Origin: 0-14-3-00-41-53 sp041500225
Lineage (GTDB): Bacteria; Nitrospirota; Thermodesulfovibrionia; Thermodesulfovibrionales; SM23-35
Length of the DNA: 64,000 nucleotides
Direction of reading: 5' to 3'
Assembly (NCBI GenBank): GCA_041500225.1
Contig: JBGQLV010000006.1
Location: 9,523 to 73,522 of the forward strand
This document shows positions 34,652 through 41,499 of the stretch, piece after piece (the first letter of the stretch is position 1; each line of letters opens with the position of its first letter). The translations under genes and the position numbers were made by a program. The notes beneath the pieces are model-generated. The model was given only the letters and a program-made list of their open reading frames with translations. It made no database searches and was not told the origin of the DNA.

Positions 34652-35977
34652 TTATAACCTTATCTCTATATAGGCCTTCTCTCGTATGCCTTTAATCCAG
34701 TTTTTATATATCTCTGAAAAACGATCCTCGGCCAATTGATTCCTTACATCTTTTCTCACTTCATCTATACTTTGTGCAGATATCTTTTCCTCAAGCTTTA
34801 CAATGTGAAGCCCCTTTTCAGACCAGAATGGGATACTGAAATCGCCTGTTTTCATCGTATTAAGCACATCAATGAATTCTTTTGCGAGATGGTTTTTTTT
34901 CATAAATCCAAGATCACCACCAAGCCTTCTTGAAGGATCTTCTGAATACTCTTTTGCGAGTGTGGAGAAATCCTCATCTTCCTTCAATTTTTGAATGATT
35001 AAGTCTGCCCTGTCCTCTATAGCCTTTTTGTCTGCATCATTTTCCGGTCTCTTAAAGAATATCTGCCTAAGCCTGAGAGTTTCACTATCACCGGGACTTT
35101 TCTTATTTTCCTCCATGTATTTTTTTACTTCTTCATCAGATATAACAATCTTACTTCTTATTTGCTGGCTGACAAGCTTGCTGACAGTTATCTGTTCAGA
35201 GAGTATTTTTCTGTACTCTTCAAATGTTAACCCTTCTTTTTCGAGAGATTCCCTTAAGGCGTTATCAGTCAATGAATATTTCTTTTTTATATTTTCTATA
35301 GCTTCTGTCATTTCTTCGGGTGTAACACCAAGCCCAAGCCTCTTGGCTTCCTGGATCTGGAGTCTCAGGTCAATAAGCTTACCAAGAAAAAATGCCTCAT
35401 TATCTTTGAATATATTCATCCGTTCTTCTTCCTTCAACGACTTTACCTGGTCTGTTGCCTCATGCTCCATCATCTTATATAGCTCGCTCCATGTTATAAC
35501 CTCCTTGTTGACCACTGCAACTACGCGGTCGAGTAAAACGGCAGCATGAGGACCCGGCTCTTCACGTACGTGTTCCAGAGGTTTTACATCAGTCCTTTCT
35601 TTAATAGGCGGTATGGTCTCTCTCTGAATAACCTGTTTCGTTGAGCTATCTACCGTGGTAGTATCCTGAGAAGGTTGGACAGACTTAGAAACAATAAAAA
35701 CCTTGTCATACCCCAGGGAATACAGTTCACTTTTTAAAGCATATGCTTGTGTTTCCTGGCTAAATTCACCGCAATAAACTTTATATAGACCTTCGGTTTC
35801 ATGTACCGAGCATTTAATCCCTCTGTCTTTCAGGGTTTTGACTAAATTCTGTGTGTGTTTCTCTGACGAAAATGCTCCAACCTGAACAGAAAATATTTCT
35901 GATGAGTAAAGAACTTGATGGGTAAAAAAGAAAATAAATAATAGTGCGATAACCTTAAAAAAGAAGTCTATCTTCAT
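34652..35977 (-). CDS. SurA-like periplasmic chaperone/peptidyl-prolyl isomerase with N-terminal SPOR domain
   Basis: A 441-residue exported protein; I start at ATG 35977 (MKIDFFFKV), after GGAGGAAAGG. A signal peptide (about 1-27) is followed by a SPOR domain (IFSVQVGAFSSEKHTQNLV) that binds denuded septal peptidoglycan. A SurA N-terminal chaperone domain follows (LDRVVAVVNKEVITWSEL), then one parvulin domain (LRLRQIFFKRPEN ... GGDLGFMKKNHLAKEF). SPOR with SurA in one chain is unusual and would place outer-membrane protein folding at the division site. The downstream spacer holds gene debris (purN remnant). Confidence 0.87.
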   Translation of the reverse strand: MKIDFFFKVIALLFIFFFTHQVLYSSEIFSVQVGAFSSEKHTQNLVKTLKDRGIKCSVHETEGLYKVYCGEFSQETQAYALKSELYSLGYDKVFIVSKSVQPSQDTTTVDSSTKQVIQRETIPPIKERTDVKPLEHVREEPGPHAAVLLDRVVAVVNKEVITWSELYKMMEHEATDQVKSLKEEERMNIFKDNEAFFLGKLIDLRLQIQEAKRLGLGVTPEEMTEAIENIKKKYSLTDNALRESLEKEGLTFEEYRKILSEQITVSKLVSQQIRSKIVISDEEVKKYMEENKKSPGDSETLRLRQIFFKRPENDADKKAIEDRADLIIQKLKEDEDFSTLAKEYSEDPSRRLGGDLGFMKKNHLAKEFIDVLNTMKTGDFSIPFWSEKGLHIVKLEEKISAQSIDEVRKDVRNQLAEDRFSEIYKNWIKGIREKAYIEIRL

Positions 35978-36049
35978 AAAAATATCCTTTCCTCCGCCTG
36001 AACAACTTAAACAAAGAATTCCCTGCACCAAAACTTAATGAATTATAAA

Positions 36050-36087
36050 ATAGTAAGGAAATAAGGGGACTATAGGATGTCCCCCTT
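36050..36087 (-). terminator. Terminator-like hairpin after the OmpA-family gene
   Basis: On the minus strand AAGGGGGAC and GTCCCCTT pair around an 8-base loop, followed by TTATTTCCTTAC. It lies 14 bp past the OmpA-family stop. The U tract is interrupted, so strength is uncertain. Confidence 0.55.
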
Positions 36088-36100
36088 TGTAATGAGCATC

Positions 36101-36934
36101 CTACTGCTCCACAAGTTCCACACGCCTGTTTTTGGCCTTTCCTTCTTCGGTTTTATTGGAGGCTATGGGGTTCAGTGAACTTACCCCGTATGCCTTAAGC
36201 CTTGATGAGGCTATGCCGTGTTTCGATACAAGCGAATTAGTCACGGCTACGGCGCGGTCCTTTGAGAGCTTCATGTTGGCGTCGAAAGATCCCGCGTTGT
36301 CGGTATGGCCGACGACATAGACCTTAAGCGCGTTGTTGTTTTTGAGGAGTTTGGCAATCTCGGCTATCGCCGCGTCGGATTCGGGCTTTATCTCGGCCTT
36401 CCCGGTGTCGAAGTAGATTCCATATAAAGAAACATGGCCCGTCGCATTGATGTCGTTGCCCATCGCCTCGGCGTTGGCCTCGACCTCCTGTTTCATGACT
36501 TCTTTTTCAACAATGGTGAGTCTGTACAAGGTCGGCCAAGCCGATACCGTCACCCATGTTTCTTTGCCGTCTTTCTCAAGCTTGACAGTGGAATTCCAAG
36601 GGCGTTCACCTTCAAACAGCACCTTGCCCCCTATTTTTGTGAGTGCGTTTTGGATATTTCTGACCACCTTGAGGTCTCCCGGCCCCTTGGCACCCTGGTT
36701 GAGGTTATATTGTATATAATACTTATGGCCCTCTACGGAGACTTTTTTGCCGTTCTGGACAAAGAATTCGTGTTTATCAAAATCCTTTTCACTGTAATCG
36801 ATGATATGAAAATCCGGCATCCTCGTCAGCAGGGGGTGGTCTTTGCTCCCTTGCTTATCTTTTTCGGCGGCGAAGACGTTAAAACCGATCAACACAAACA
36901 ACATGCATAAAATTACGGCAATAACCTTGTTCAT
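36101..36934 (-). CDS. OmpA-family outer-membrane/peptidoglycan-associated protein
   Basis: A 277-residue exported protein with a signal peptide (about 1-22, ending VFAAEK) and a middle beta-rich region of the DUF4892 kind (YYIQYNLNQGAKGPGDLKVV). The C-terminal OmpA domain is complete (IYFDTGKAEIKPESDAAI, VVGHTDNAGSFDANMKLSKD, GVSSLNPIASN, AKNRRVELVEQ). Third-position GC is clearly higher than in neighbours, suggesting import. It lies just beyond the last attC-like site (37077-37124), in cassette orientation, but has no attC of its own. It may be the last cassette or the gene bordering the integron. Confidence 0.88.
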   Translation of the reverse strand: MNKVIAVILCMLFVLIGFNVFAAEKDKQGSKDHPLLTRMPDFHIIDYSEKDFDKHEFFVQNGKKVSVEGHKYYIQYNLNQGAKGPGDLKVVRNIQNALTKIGGKVLFEGERPWNSTVKLEKDGKETWVTVSAWPTLYRLTIVEKEVMKQEVEANAEAMGNDINATGHVSLYGIYFDTGKAEIKPESDAAIAEIAKLLKNNNALKVYVVGHTDNAGSFDANMKLSKDRAVAVTNSLVSKHGIASSRLKAYGVSSLNPIASNKTEEGKAKNRRVELVEQ

Positions 36935-37076
36935 TATAAAGCCTCCTCAATGAGATTTTTATAAGGATACTGCGAACCGTTTGAAATGTAAAGCGTGGGT
37001 ATGTCAACCCTGCGTATACGGGTTGTCTCGAACGATCTTACTTTTCGTTTGGCTTTTCATTTCTCTCTTCAATTTT

Positions 37077-37124
37077 ACCGAACAATGAGTTAAGCGGCTT
37101 GGCCGCTGGAACGTCTGGTTGGGC
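37077..37124 (-). repeat. attC-like recombination site (short)
   Basis: Read on the minus strand: R'' GCCCAAC, then CAGACGTTCC, inner stem AGCGGC/GCCGCT, TTAACTCATT, and R' GTTCGGT. The TTAACTCA segment and AAC/GTT triplets match the site at 39253-39317. Length 48 bp is at the low end for attC. Confidence 0.65.
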
Positions 37125-37144
37125 GATCATTTTTCCATTCTCTG

Positions 37145-37465
37145 TCACTTGTTAAGTTGACTAAATTGGCAACGTCCCCTATTTATCAACGCAACGCTTA
37201 CTTCTAACTTTAGGACATGAGATGGCGGTAATCTATGTAGAAGAGAAGGGCGTTCGGTGTTCGGTATTTTTTTGCCTCTCTTCCCGTTGAGTTTGTCAAA
37301 CTTGACCCTGTGTTCAAGTGGAGGATATATAAAGCCATCTTTGTTTTTATATTTAGTGATCCACTTGCATGCGTTATCAAAATTAGCCGCAGGCATGACC
37401 TGACCACCATCAAATTTGATTTGTGACGCATAATCTAAGAACCCAAATAAGTCCGATATAATCAT
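37145..37465 (-). CDS. Integron cassette protein of unknown function
   Basis: A 106-residue frame from ATG 37465 (MIISDLFGFLDYASQIKFDG), just after the attC-like site at 37475-37559 and ending 21 bp before the next one at 37077-37124. The longer in-frame ATG (37585) would place the start upstream of that site, so I prefer 37465. There is no signal peptide. Motifs such as KNKDGFIYPPLEHRVKF and LLHRLPPSHVL are not recognised. No clear ribosome-binding site. Position between two attC-like sites is the main support. Confidence 0.45.
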   Translation of the reverse strand: MIISDLFGFLDYASQIKFDGGQVMPAANFDNACKWITKYKNKDGFIYPPLEHRVKFDKLNGKRGKKIPNTERPSLLHRLPPSHVLKLEVSVALINRGRCQFSQLNK

Positions 37466-37474
37466 TTTATCAAC

Positions 37475-37559
37475 GACCAACATCAGCCGACCCCGCCACA
37501 GACGCCGGACTGAAAAGGAAAAGCGGCTATTCGAGGTCGGCCGGATGAATTTGTTATCC
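37475..37559 (-). repeat. Degenerate attC-like site
   Basis: Minus strand: GGATAAC, AAATTCATCCGG, stem CCGACC...GGTCGG, then CTGATG and GTTGGTC. The segment TAACAAATTCATCCGGCC closely follows the classical attC left arm. The R boxes differ from consensus at one or two bases, and the loop is about 35 bases. Confidence 0.5.
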
Positions 37560-37577
37560 CAAATGAGAACTCGTGAA

Positions 37578-37629
37578 GGGGTCAAATCTTTGATATTGAC
37601 AAATATGTCACAGATAAAGATTTGACCCC
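37578..37629. repeat. REP-type element without transposase
   Basis: A 52-bp palindromic unit with ends GGGGTCAAATCTTT and AAAGATTTGACCCC and inner TTGACA/TGTCA. The ends match those around the REP transposase at 24244-25291. It lies 19 bp from the attC-like site at 37475-37559. Confidence 0.85.
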
Positions 37630-38023
37630 ATTCCCTGTTTTCTTCTCGAGTTCTGCCCCTTACCCGATCCTGGAGCTAACTGGATGACGCATTATGTGTG
37701 AGCCATATCTTTGATGAGGACGGTATAAGGGTTCTGAATTGTTTCTATGCCGTGGAGAACAAGACCGAATGGTCTCTCCACTGTCGTCGGTAGCACGGAA
37801 GATACGCAACGTTCCGTGCTGCAAGGCTATTGAGCATCGATAAGTGTTTGGTGCAGACTTTTGTTCTGATACCGTGGTGGAAACCAAGTCGGAGCTATTG
37901 GACAATCTTTAAAAAAATAAGGAAATGGAATTTTCTATTTTTATTTCCGATCAGGTTCGCTTTTTCTCTTGACAGTGCGGGGCCTTATAAGTGTTGGACG
38001 CCTTCTCAATGCTTTTATTGATG
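37630..38023. other. Gene-free part of the third cassette
   Basis: No convincing gene is seen. An 81-codon minus-strand frame (37660-37905) has no family features. A lone GTCCAAC box (minus strand, near 37993-37999) resembles an attC R'' box, but I cannot find its partner. Small hairpins occur around 37850-37960. Confidence 0.35.
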
Positions 38024-39163
38024 CTATCTGCTCATGGTCATACATTCATTTTTTTGTAAACACTGTGAGCACAACCCCTTGTCGCGATATTCATAAAACT
38101 TACCCAAACAACTACTGGCTGTTTTACATGAATCATTACGCGTACAGAGCGAACACTCATTCCCACTTTCAACGTATTCATAAAACTTACCAAAACAGCC
38201 TTTTAGGCTATAATCCTTTTGGGGCCTGATTTTCTCAAGTGCCCTCGTAGCCTCTTCTCTTATTGAAGAATCATCATCCCTTAAGGCAAAAATCAGAGGT
38301 TCAACTGCGCGTGGGTTTTTTATCTCCCCAAGTGCCTTTACCGTTTTCTGGCGGACAATCTGCCTTTCATCCTTTAGAGCCTCTATCAATAAGTCCAATG
38401 CACTGGAATCTCTTATCCCTTGCTGAACCATTGCATTTAGAATAGCTTGGCAAACTGCCTCACTGTGTTCACTTGTTGCATGCTTCACCTGTCGTTTCCA
38501 ATTATCAACAATAAAAAAATCAGGTTTTTCTGATGTATACTTATACATATCTGAAAAGGATAGTGTTTCATACTCTAATACATCAAGTAACGGTTTTATA
38601 ATTTTAAAGTCACCTATTTTATTTAATGAGTTAATAATAGTTATTTCCATGTTTTTGGTGTCATTCAGTTGGTCTTTAACCGAAAGTGCAGCTGTCATGC
38701 CCTCATTAGTATTTCCTCGTAGGAACAGAAGTTCTACTACAGTCCATAAGCTTTGCCACATCCCAAAACGAAGCTTACCATTCCAAATAGAGAGTGCTTG
38801 AAGTAACGCCCATACATGATCATTCTTTATTTCCCCTAAAAATTCAACTGCTTTAAATACAAATTGCTTTTCGCTCAGAAGTGCGATTAACGACTCACTA
38901 AATCGAGGCTGTTTGATTTTGCTTAATGCTTCCGAAGCTTTTCTTTTCACTGATTCAGATTCACTCAGTTCATTATTCATCAGGAACTTGATTGCCTCTG
39001 ATGCCACTTTTGAATCGCCGATGTCGCACAATGCCAATGCTGCTTCTATTTGAATATCTAAGTTTACTTTAGAGCTTAAGACTTGCATTAGTCTTTGAAT
39101 GTTTCCTGTTTGCTTTAACTTGGCTATATTAGGTGGGCCAAAAAATTTTTCGATGATTCCCAT
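38024..39163 (-). CDS. HEAT-repeat protein with C-terminal cysteine motifs (integron cassette)
   Basis: A 379-residue protein starting MGIIEKFFGPPN, preceded by AAAGGAGG. Residues about 15-330 are HEAT/armadillo-like helical repeats, clearest at the end (RQIVRQKTVKALGEIKNPRA, VEPLIFALRDDDSSIREEAT). The C-terminus has two copies of a Cys motif: GCFGKFYEYVESGNECSLC and SCLGKFYEYRDKGLCSQC, each followed by another Cys. This is probably a duplicated metal-binding or disulfide unit. It lies between the attC-like sites at 39253-39317 and 37475-37559. The N-terminal signature is shared with the next cassette. HEAT scaffolds bind proteins; partners unknown. Confidence 0.8.
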   Translation of the reverse strand: MGIIEKFFGPPNIAKLKQTGNIQRLMQVLSSKVNLDIQIEAALALCDIGDSKVASEAIKFLMNNELSESESVKRKASEALSKIKQPRFSESLIALLSEKQFVFKAVEFLGEIKNDHVWALLQALSIWNGKLRFGMWQSLWTVVELLFLRGNTNEGMTAALSVKDQLNDTKNMEITIINSLNKIGDFKIIKPLLDVLEYETLSFSDMYKYTSEKPDFFIVDNWKRQVKHATSEHSEAVCQAILNAMVQQGIRDSSALDLLIEALKDERQIVRQKTVKALGEIKNPRAVEPLIFALRDDDSSIREEATRALEKIRPQKDYSLKGCFGKFYEYVESGNECSLCTRNDSCKTASSCLGKFYEYRDKGLCSQCLQKNECMTMSR

Positions 39164-39252
39164 AGGTTGCCTCCTTTCATGTGTATACCCGCAATGACGA
39201 ATAAGGTTATAGACAACAATGCCGTCTTTTTCATAATTATCATTTTATCTTC

Positions 39253-39317
39253 GTCCAACAATGAGTTAAGGGACGCGGCGGCTTTTTACCGCGTCCCTTT
39301 TGAACGACTGGTTGTAC
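39253..39317 (-). repeat. attC site between the two HEAT cassettes
   Basis: Minus strand: R'' GTACAAC, L'' CGTTCAA, stem GGGACGCGG/CCGCGTCCC with loop TAAAAAG, L' TTAACTC, R' GTTGGAC (GTTRRRY). It is 65 bp long and lies 68 bp beyond the stop at 39385. Box order and spacing fit canonical attC in the orientation of the cassette genes. Confidence 0.82.
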
Positions 39318-39384
39318 GCTTTCATTTGTTCTTTAATCTTCCTCATTAAACGGTCGCTGTTGTCCCTATTTTCCTTCCCTATAG

Positions 39385-40266
39385 TTATCCCTGCCAATTT
39401 CCTATGCCATCCCAGATAAATTCCAGATTTCGAGAGGCACCCCGGATAGCGCATCGGCTGGTAAACTCTGCATGAGCCGCCCGCATTAAGTCCATCCCCC
39501 CTTTTTGGTTTAGTATTTTACCAATGAGACGAAGTTCTTGCTCTGGCGCTCCGCCTTGTCCTTGAACAAATCCTTGTGGATGCTCCCGATAAATGGTTAC
39601 CATTTTTTCAATGGCGTCATCAAATTCGTACTCCTGCGGAACTGTTTGCACAGTTCGGTGTTCTTTAAGTGCACGCTCGACCTCCGGCCCTCCGATGCAC
39701 TTCAGGGCACCTGCAACATCTATCGATATGTCATTGTCCGAGAGAGCGTTGATTAGCGATTCTATTGAACTTGCAGCACCGATTTTTCCCAGCGCATTTG
39801 CTGACATTCTTCGCACATTTATGTCTTCGTCCTTTAGCGCTGAGATTAGGGGTTCAACAGCGGGTGTCCCGAATTTTGCAAGTGCTTCTGTAACCACGTC
39901 ACGCACATGCCCGTTAGAATCTTGCAGCGCTAAGATGAGCGGCTCAACAGCGGGTGTCCCGAGTTTTGCAAGTGCTTCTGCAGCCGCTTCACGCACCAAT
40001 AACAGTGCTGAGATGAGCAGCTTAGCAGCGTGTGGCCCGATTTTTGCGCGTGCTTCTGCTGCGTCATACCCCAATAAGGCTGCGTCCTTCATTGCTGAGA
40101 TGAGCGGTTTAACGGCCCTCACATCTCCAACTTTACCAAGTGCTTGTGCTGCCTTTGCGCGCACATTTGCTTCTTTGTGCCGTAAGGCTTTAATTAAACC
40201 CTCAACATCTTTCTTGGCAAGCATCTTTTCCACATTCGGTGGGCCAAACAAATCAAAGATTCCCAT
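39385..40266 (-). CDS. HEAT/PBS-lyase-repeat protein (integron cassette)
   Basis: A 293-residue protein beginning MGIFDLFGPPNVEKM after a good AAGGAG. Residues 14-205 hold at least five HEAT (PBS-lyase type) repeats with phrases such as VRAKAAQALGKVGDVRAVKP and LGTPAVEPLILALQD. The last 90 residues are not repetitive (FDDAIEKMVTIYREHPQGF, EFTSRCAIRGASRNLEFIWD). Flanked by attC sites at 40403-40467 and 39253-39317, so it is a complete cassette. HEAT proteins of this type act as scaffolds or, in phycobilin lyases, on chromophores; no specific role can be assigned. Confidence 0.82.
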   Translation of the reverse strand: MGIFDLFGPPNVEKMLAKKDVEGLIKALRHKEANVRAKAAQALGKVGDVRAVKPLISAMKDAALLGYDAAEARAKIGPHAAKLLISALLLVREAAAEALAKLGTPAVEPLILALQDSNGHVRDVVTEALAKFGTPAVEPLISALKDEDINVRRMSANALGKIGAASSIESLINALSDNDISIDVAGALKCIGGPEVERALKEHRTVQTVPQEYEFDDAIEKMVTIYREHPQGFVQGQGGAPEQELRLIGKILNQKGGMDLMRAAHAEFTSRCAIRGASRNLEFIWDGIGNWQG

Positions 40267-40402
40267 CTTATTTCTCCTTTATCTACGAGCCGCGCGCCGA
40301 GCAAAAGGGGAGCGGTTGCTGTTCGATTCTTATATTTTTACCGCACAAAGCACTTGCAGCGGTCATAACATAAGAGTTTCGCCTTCTCTGTTTATTTTGT
40401 TC

Positions 40403-40467
40403 GTACAACGCCGCTGCTCAGGGGTGGCGCGGTTTTTACGCCATCCCTTGGAGCAGACAGGTTAGAT
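40403..40467 (-). repeat. attC site after the first cassette gene
   Basis: Minus strand: R'' ATCTAAC (RYYYAAC), CTGTCTGCTCC, stem CTGCTC/GAGCAG extended by GGGATGGCG/CGCCACCCC around TAAAAACCG, and R' GTTGTAC. Length 65 bp equals that of the site at 39253-39317, and both share a TAAAAA loop. Confidence 0.8.
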
Positions 40468-40632
40468 CTTTCAGGTGATTCACCAGAACCATTTCTACTT
40501 GATCCACAAGCGACGTATATAATATAACCGCAACCTACCCCTTAATGCCGTTCAGAGATTCTTCAGCAAACGGCGAACTGTGTATTAACTGATAACCACC
40601 ACGAAAGGTGCCTACAAAAATTTGTGTTATAC

Positions 40633-41205
40633 TTATTTATTGCTGGCTTCAGGCACGAGTACGGTCGCATCGCCAAATGTTAGTTTGCACATCCCCGACT
40701 TCTGGAGACTGTGTAAGGTTTCAGTATCAATACTAAAGGCTAAGCAAAGTGAACAGCGGTTCTTTAGAAGCGTCAGGGTTTGGGGCATACCTTCATTCCG
40801 CTCAAGCCGATAGCCGTCGCCGGTGGTTGCCTGCTCTGTGGCAGTACCTTTGAAACCTAGTGTCGAAGTGTAAACGCATGTACCCTTAGGTCCAGAAACG
40901 CCCACCCCAAGAAGCATGCCATCTCCCACCGCTCCGGTAACAGCGATCTGTTTTGTTACCAACGTGAGTGACTTCTCATCAGGGCTGGAGAAGAGAGCTC
41001 TAATCTCTAGATATGGGAAGTCAGTGCTCATGGCTCGGCTTTTCGTGCCGTCCGTACACTCGATCTCTTGGCTGAGGTTTGCGGAGAGTTGGGTCACCGA
41101 CCACTTGCCAGGTTCTTGTGCGGCACAAACAGTAGACACAAGAATAACAAGGGTCAGGACGAGCCCAGACATTCTAAAAAAATAGTGACTATTTGTTCTT
41201 ATCAT
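40633..41205 (-). CDS. Secreted protein of unknown function (first integron cassette)
   Basis: A 190-residue protein from ATG 41205 (MIRTNSHYFFRMSGLVLTLV), preceded by AAAGGAGAAT. An in-frame ATG at 41325 would run through the attC-like site, so it is not used. A signal peptide is predicted to about residue 29 (VCAAQE). The mature part has four cysteines and beta-rich segments (KSLTLVTKQIAVTGAVGDGM). I do not recognise a family. It is the cassette nearest the integrase and probably the best expressed from the Pc-like promoter. Confidence 0.65.
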   Translation of the reverse strand: MIRTNSHYFFRMSGLVLTLVILVSTVCAAQEPGKWSVTQLSANLSQEIECTDGTKSRAMSTDFPYLEIRALFSSPDEKSLTLVTKQIAVTGAVGDGMLLGVGVSGPKGTCVYTSTLGFKGTATEQATTGDGYRLERNEGMPQTLTLLKNRCSLCLAFSIDTETLHSLQKSGMCKLTFGDATVLVPEASNK

Positions 41206-41220
41206 GAGATTCTCCTTTCT

Positions 41221-41281
41221 ATCTAATGCGCGAGTTGAGCAGTGGGCCGGAGGCCCATCTGTTTCGAACTCCTGGTTCTCC
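41221..41281 (-). repeat. attC-like site at the head of the array
   Basis: Minus strand: GGAGAAC, CAGGAGTTCGAAAC, stem TGGGCC/GGCCCA with loop TCC, TGCTCAACTCGCGC and ATTAGAT. The arms align with the site at 39253-39317 (AACCAG-GTTC and CAACTC). The R' box starts ATT where GTT is expected, so it may be inactive or an attC/attI hybrid. Confidence 0.5.
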
Positions 41282-41373
41282 CCTCGCGGAGCGCATTCAC
41301 CCTGTTCGCTGCTCAACTCGCGCATTCTCCCCGAGCGGAGCGAGGGGAGAACCAGTTATTAGATAGTTACAGA
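41282..41373. repeat. Interleaved inverted repeats in the probable attI region
   Basis: The arms CTGCTCAACTCGCGC (here) and GCGCGAGTTGAGCAG (41228-41242) are exact complements, as are GCGAGGGGAGAACCAG (here) and CTGGTTCTCCCCTCGC (41272-41287). Their order is interleaved, so no single hairpin forms. ATTAGATA at 41358-41365 pairs with TATCTAAT at 41220-41227. attI should lie in or next to this block; I cannot fix its core. Confidence 0.5.
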
Positions 41374-41402
41374 ACTTTAGCAGAAAGTTTTAATCCAGTC
41401 AA
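41374..41402 (-). promoter_or_regulatory. Candidate cassette promoter (Pc)
   Basis: On the minus strand TTGACT (41402-41397) and TAAAGT (41379-41374) are separated by exactly 17 bp and point into the cassette array. Confidence 0.5.
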
Positions 41403-41420
41403 TAGCAATTAAAAGCAATA

Positions 41421-41449
41421 TTGACATATCTGCTGGATATAATTATACT
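41421..41449 (+). promoter_or_regulatory. Candidate integrase promoter
   Basis: TTGACA (41421-41426) and TATACT (41444-41449) are 17 bp apart and 50 bp before the integrase ATG. It is divergent from the Pc candidate with 18 bp between their -35 boxes. Confidence 0.6.
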
Positions 41450-41456
41450 TTTTAAA

Positions 41457-41488
41457 ATGACTAATACGCTATTTATGATGTTAGTCAT
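41457..41488. promoter_or_regulatory. Possible operator before intI
   Basis: Perfect 8-bp arms ATGACTAA and TTAGTCAT are separated by 16 bp, placed at the expected transcription start and ending 11 bp before the ATG. They do not match a classical CTGT-N8-ACAG LexA box. Confidence 0.4.
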
Positions 41489-41499
41489 ATTCAAATTCT

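Noticed and set aside
35001..35549. 184-codon frame opposite the SurA-like gene
   Set aside because: It is the antisense shadow of a clear coding gene, rich in Ser/Leu as such shadows are.
37660..37905. 81-codon minus-strand frame in the third cassette
   Set aside because: No family features, no ribosome-binding site, Arg/Ser-rich random-looking composition.
37993..37999. Lone GTCCAAC box (minus strand) as part of another attC
   Set aside because: No matching GTTRRRY box or complementary arms were found within 150 bp.
38024..40266. CRISPR-like array suspected from repeated phrases
   Set aside because: The repeats are HEAT-coding units with varied sequence and length, not identical repeats with spacers. 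No cas genes are present.
39593..40465. 290-codon plus-strand frame opposite the HEAT cassette
   Set aside because: A mirror of the repetitive HEAT gene and its attC; Ala/Ser-rich antisense frame without a start signal.
41457..41488. LexA-controlled SOS box before the integrase
   Set aside because: The inverted repeat ATGACTAA/TTAGTCAT does not fit CTGT-N8-ACAG or the Gram-positive GAAC-N4-GTTC form.
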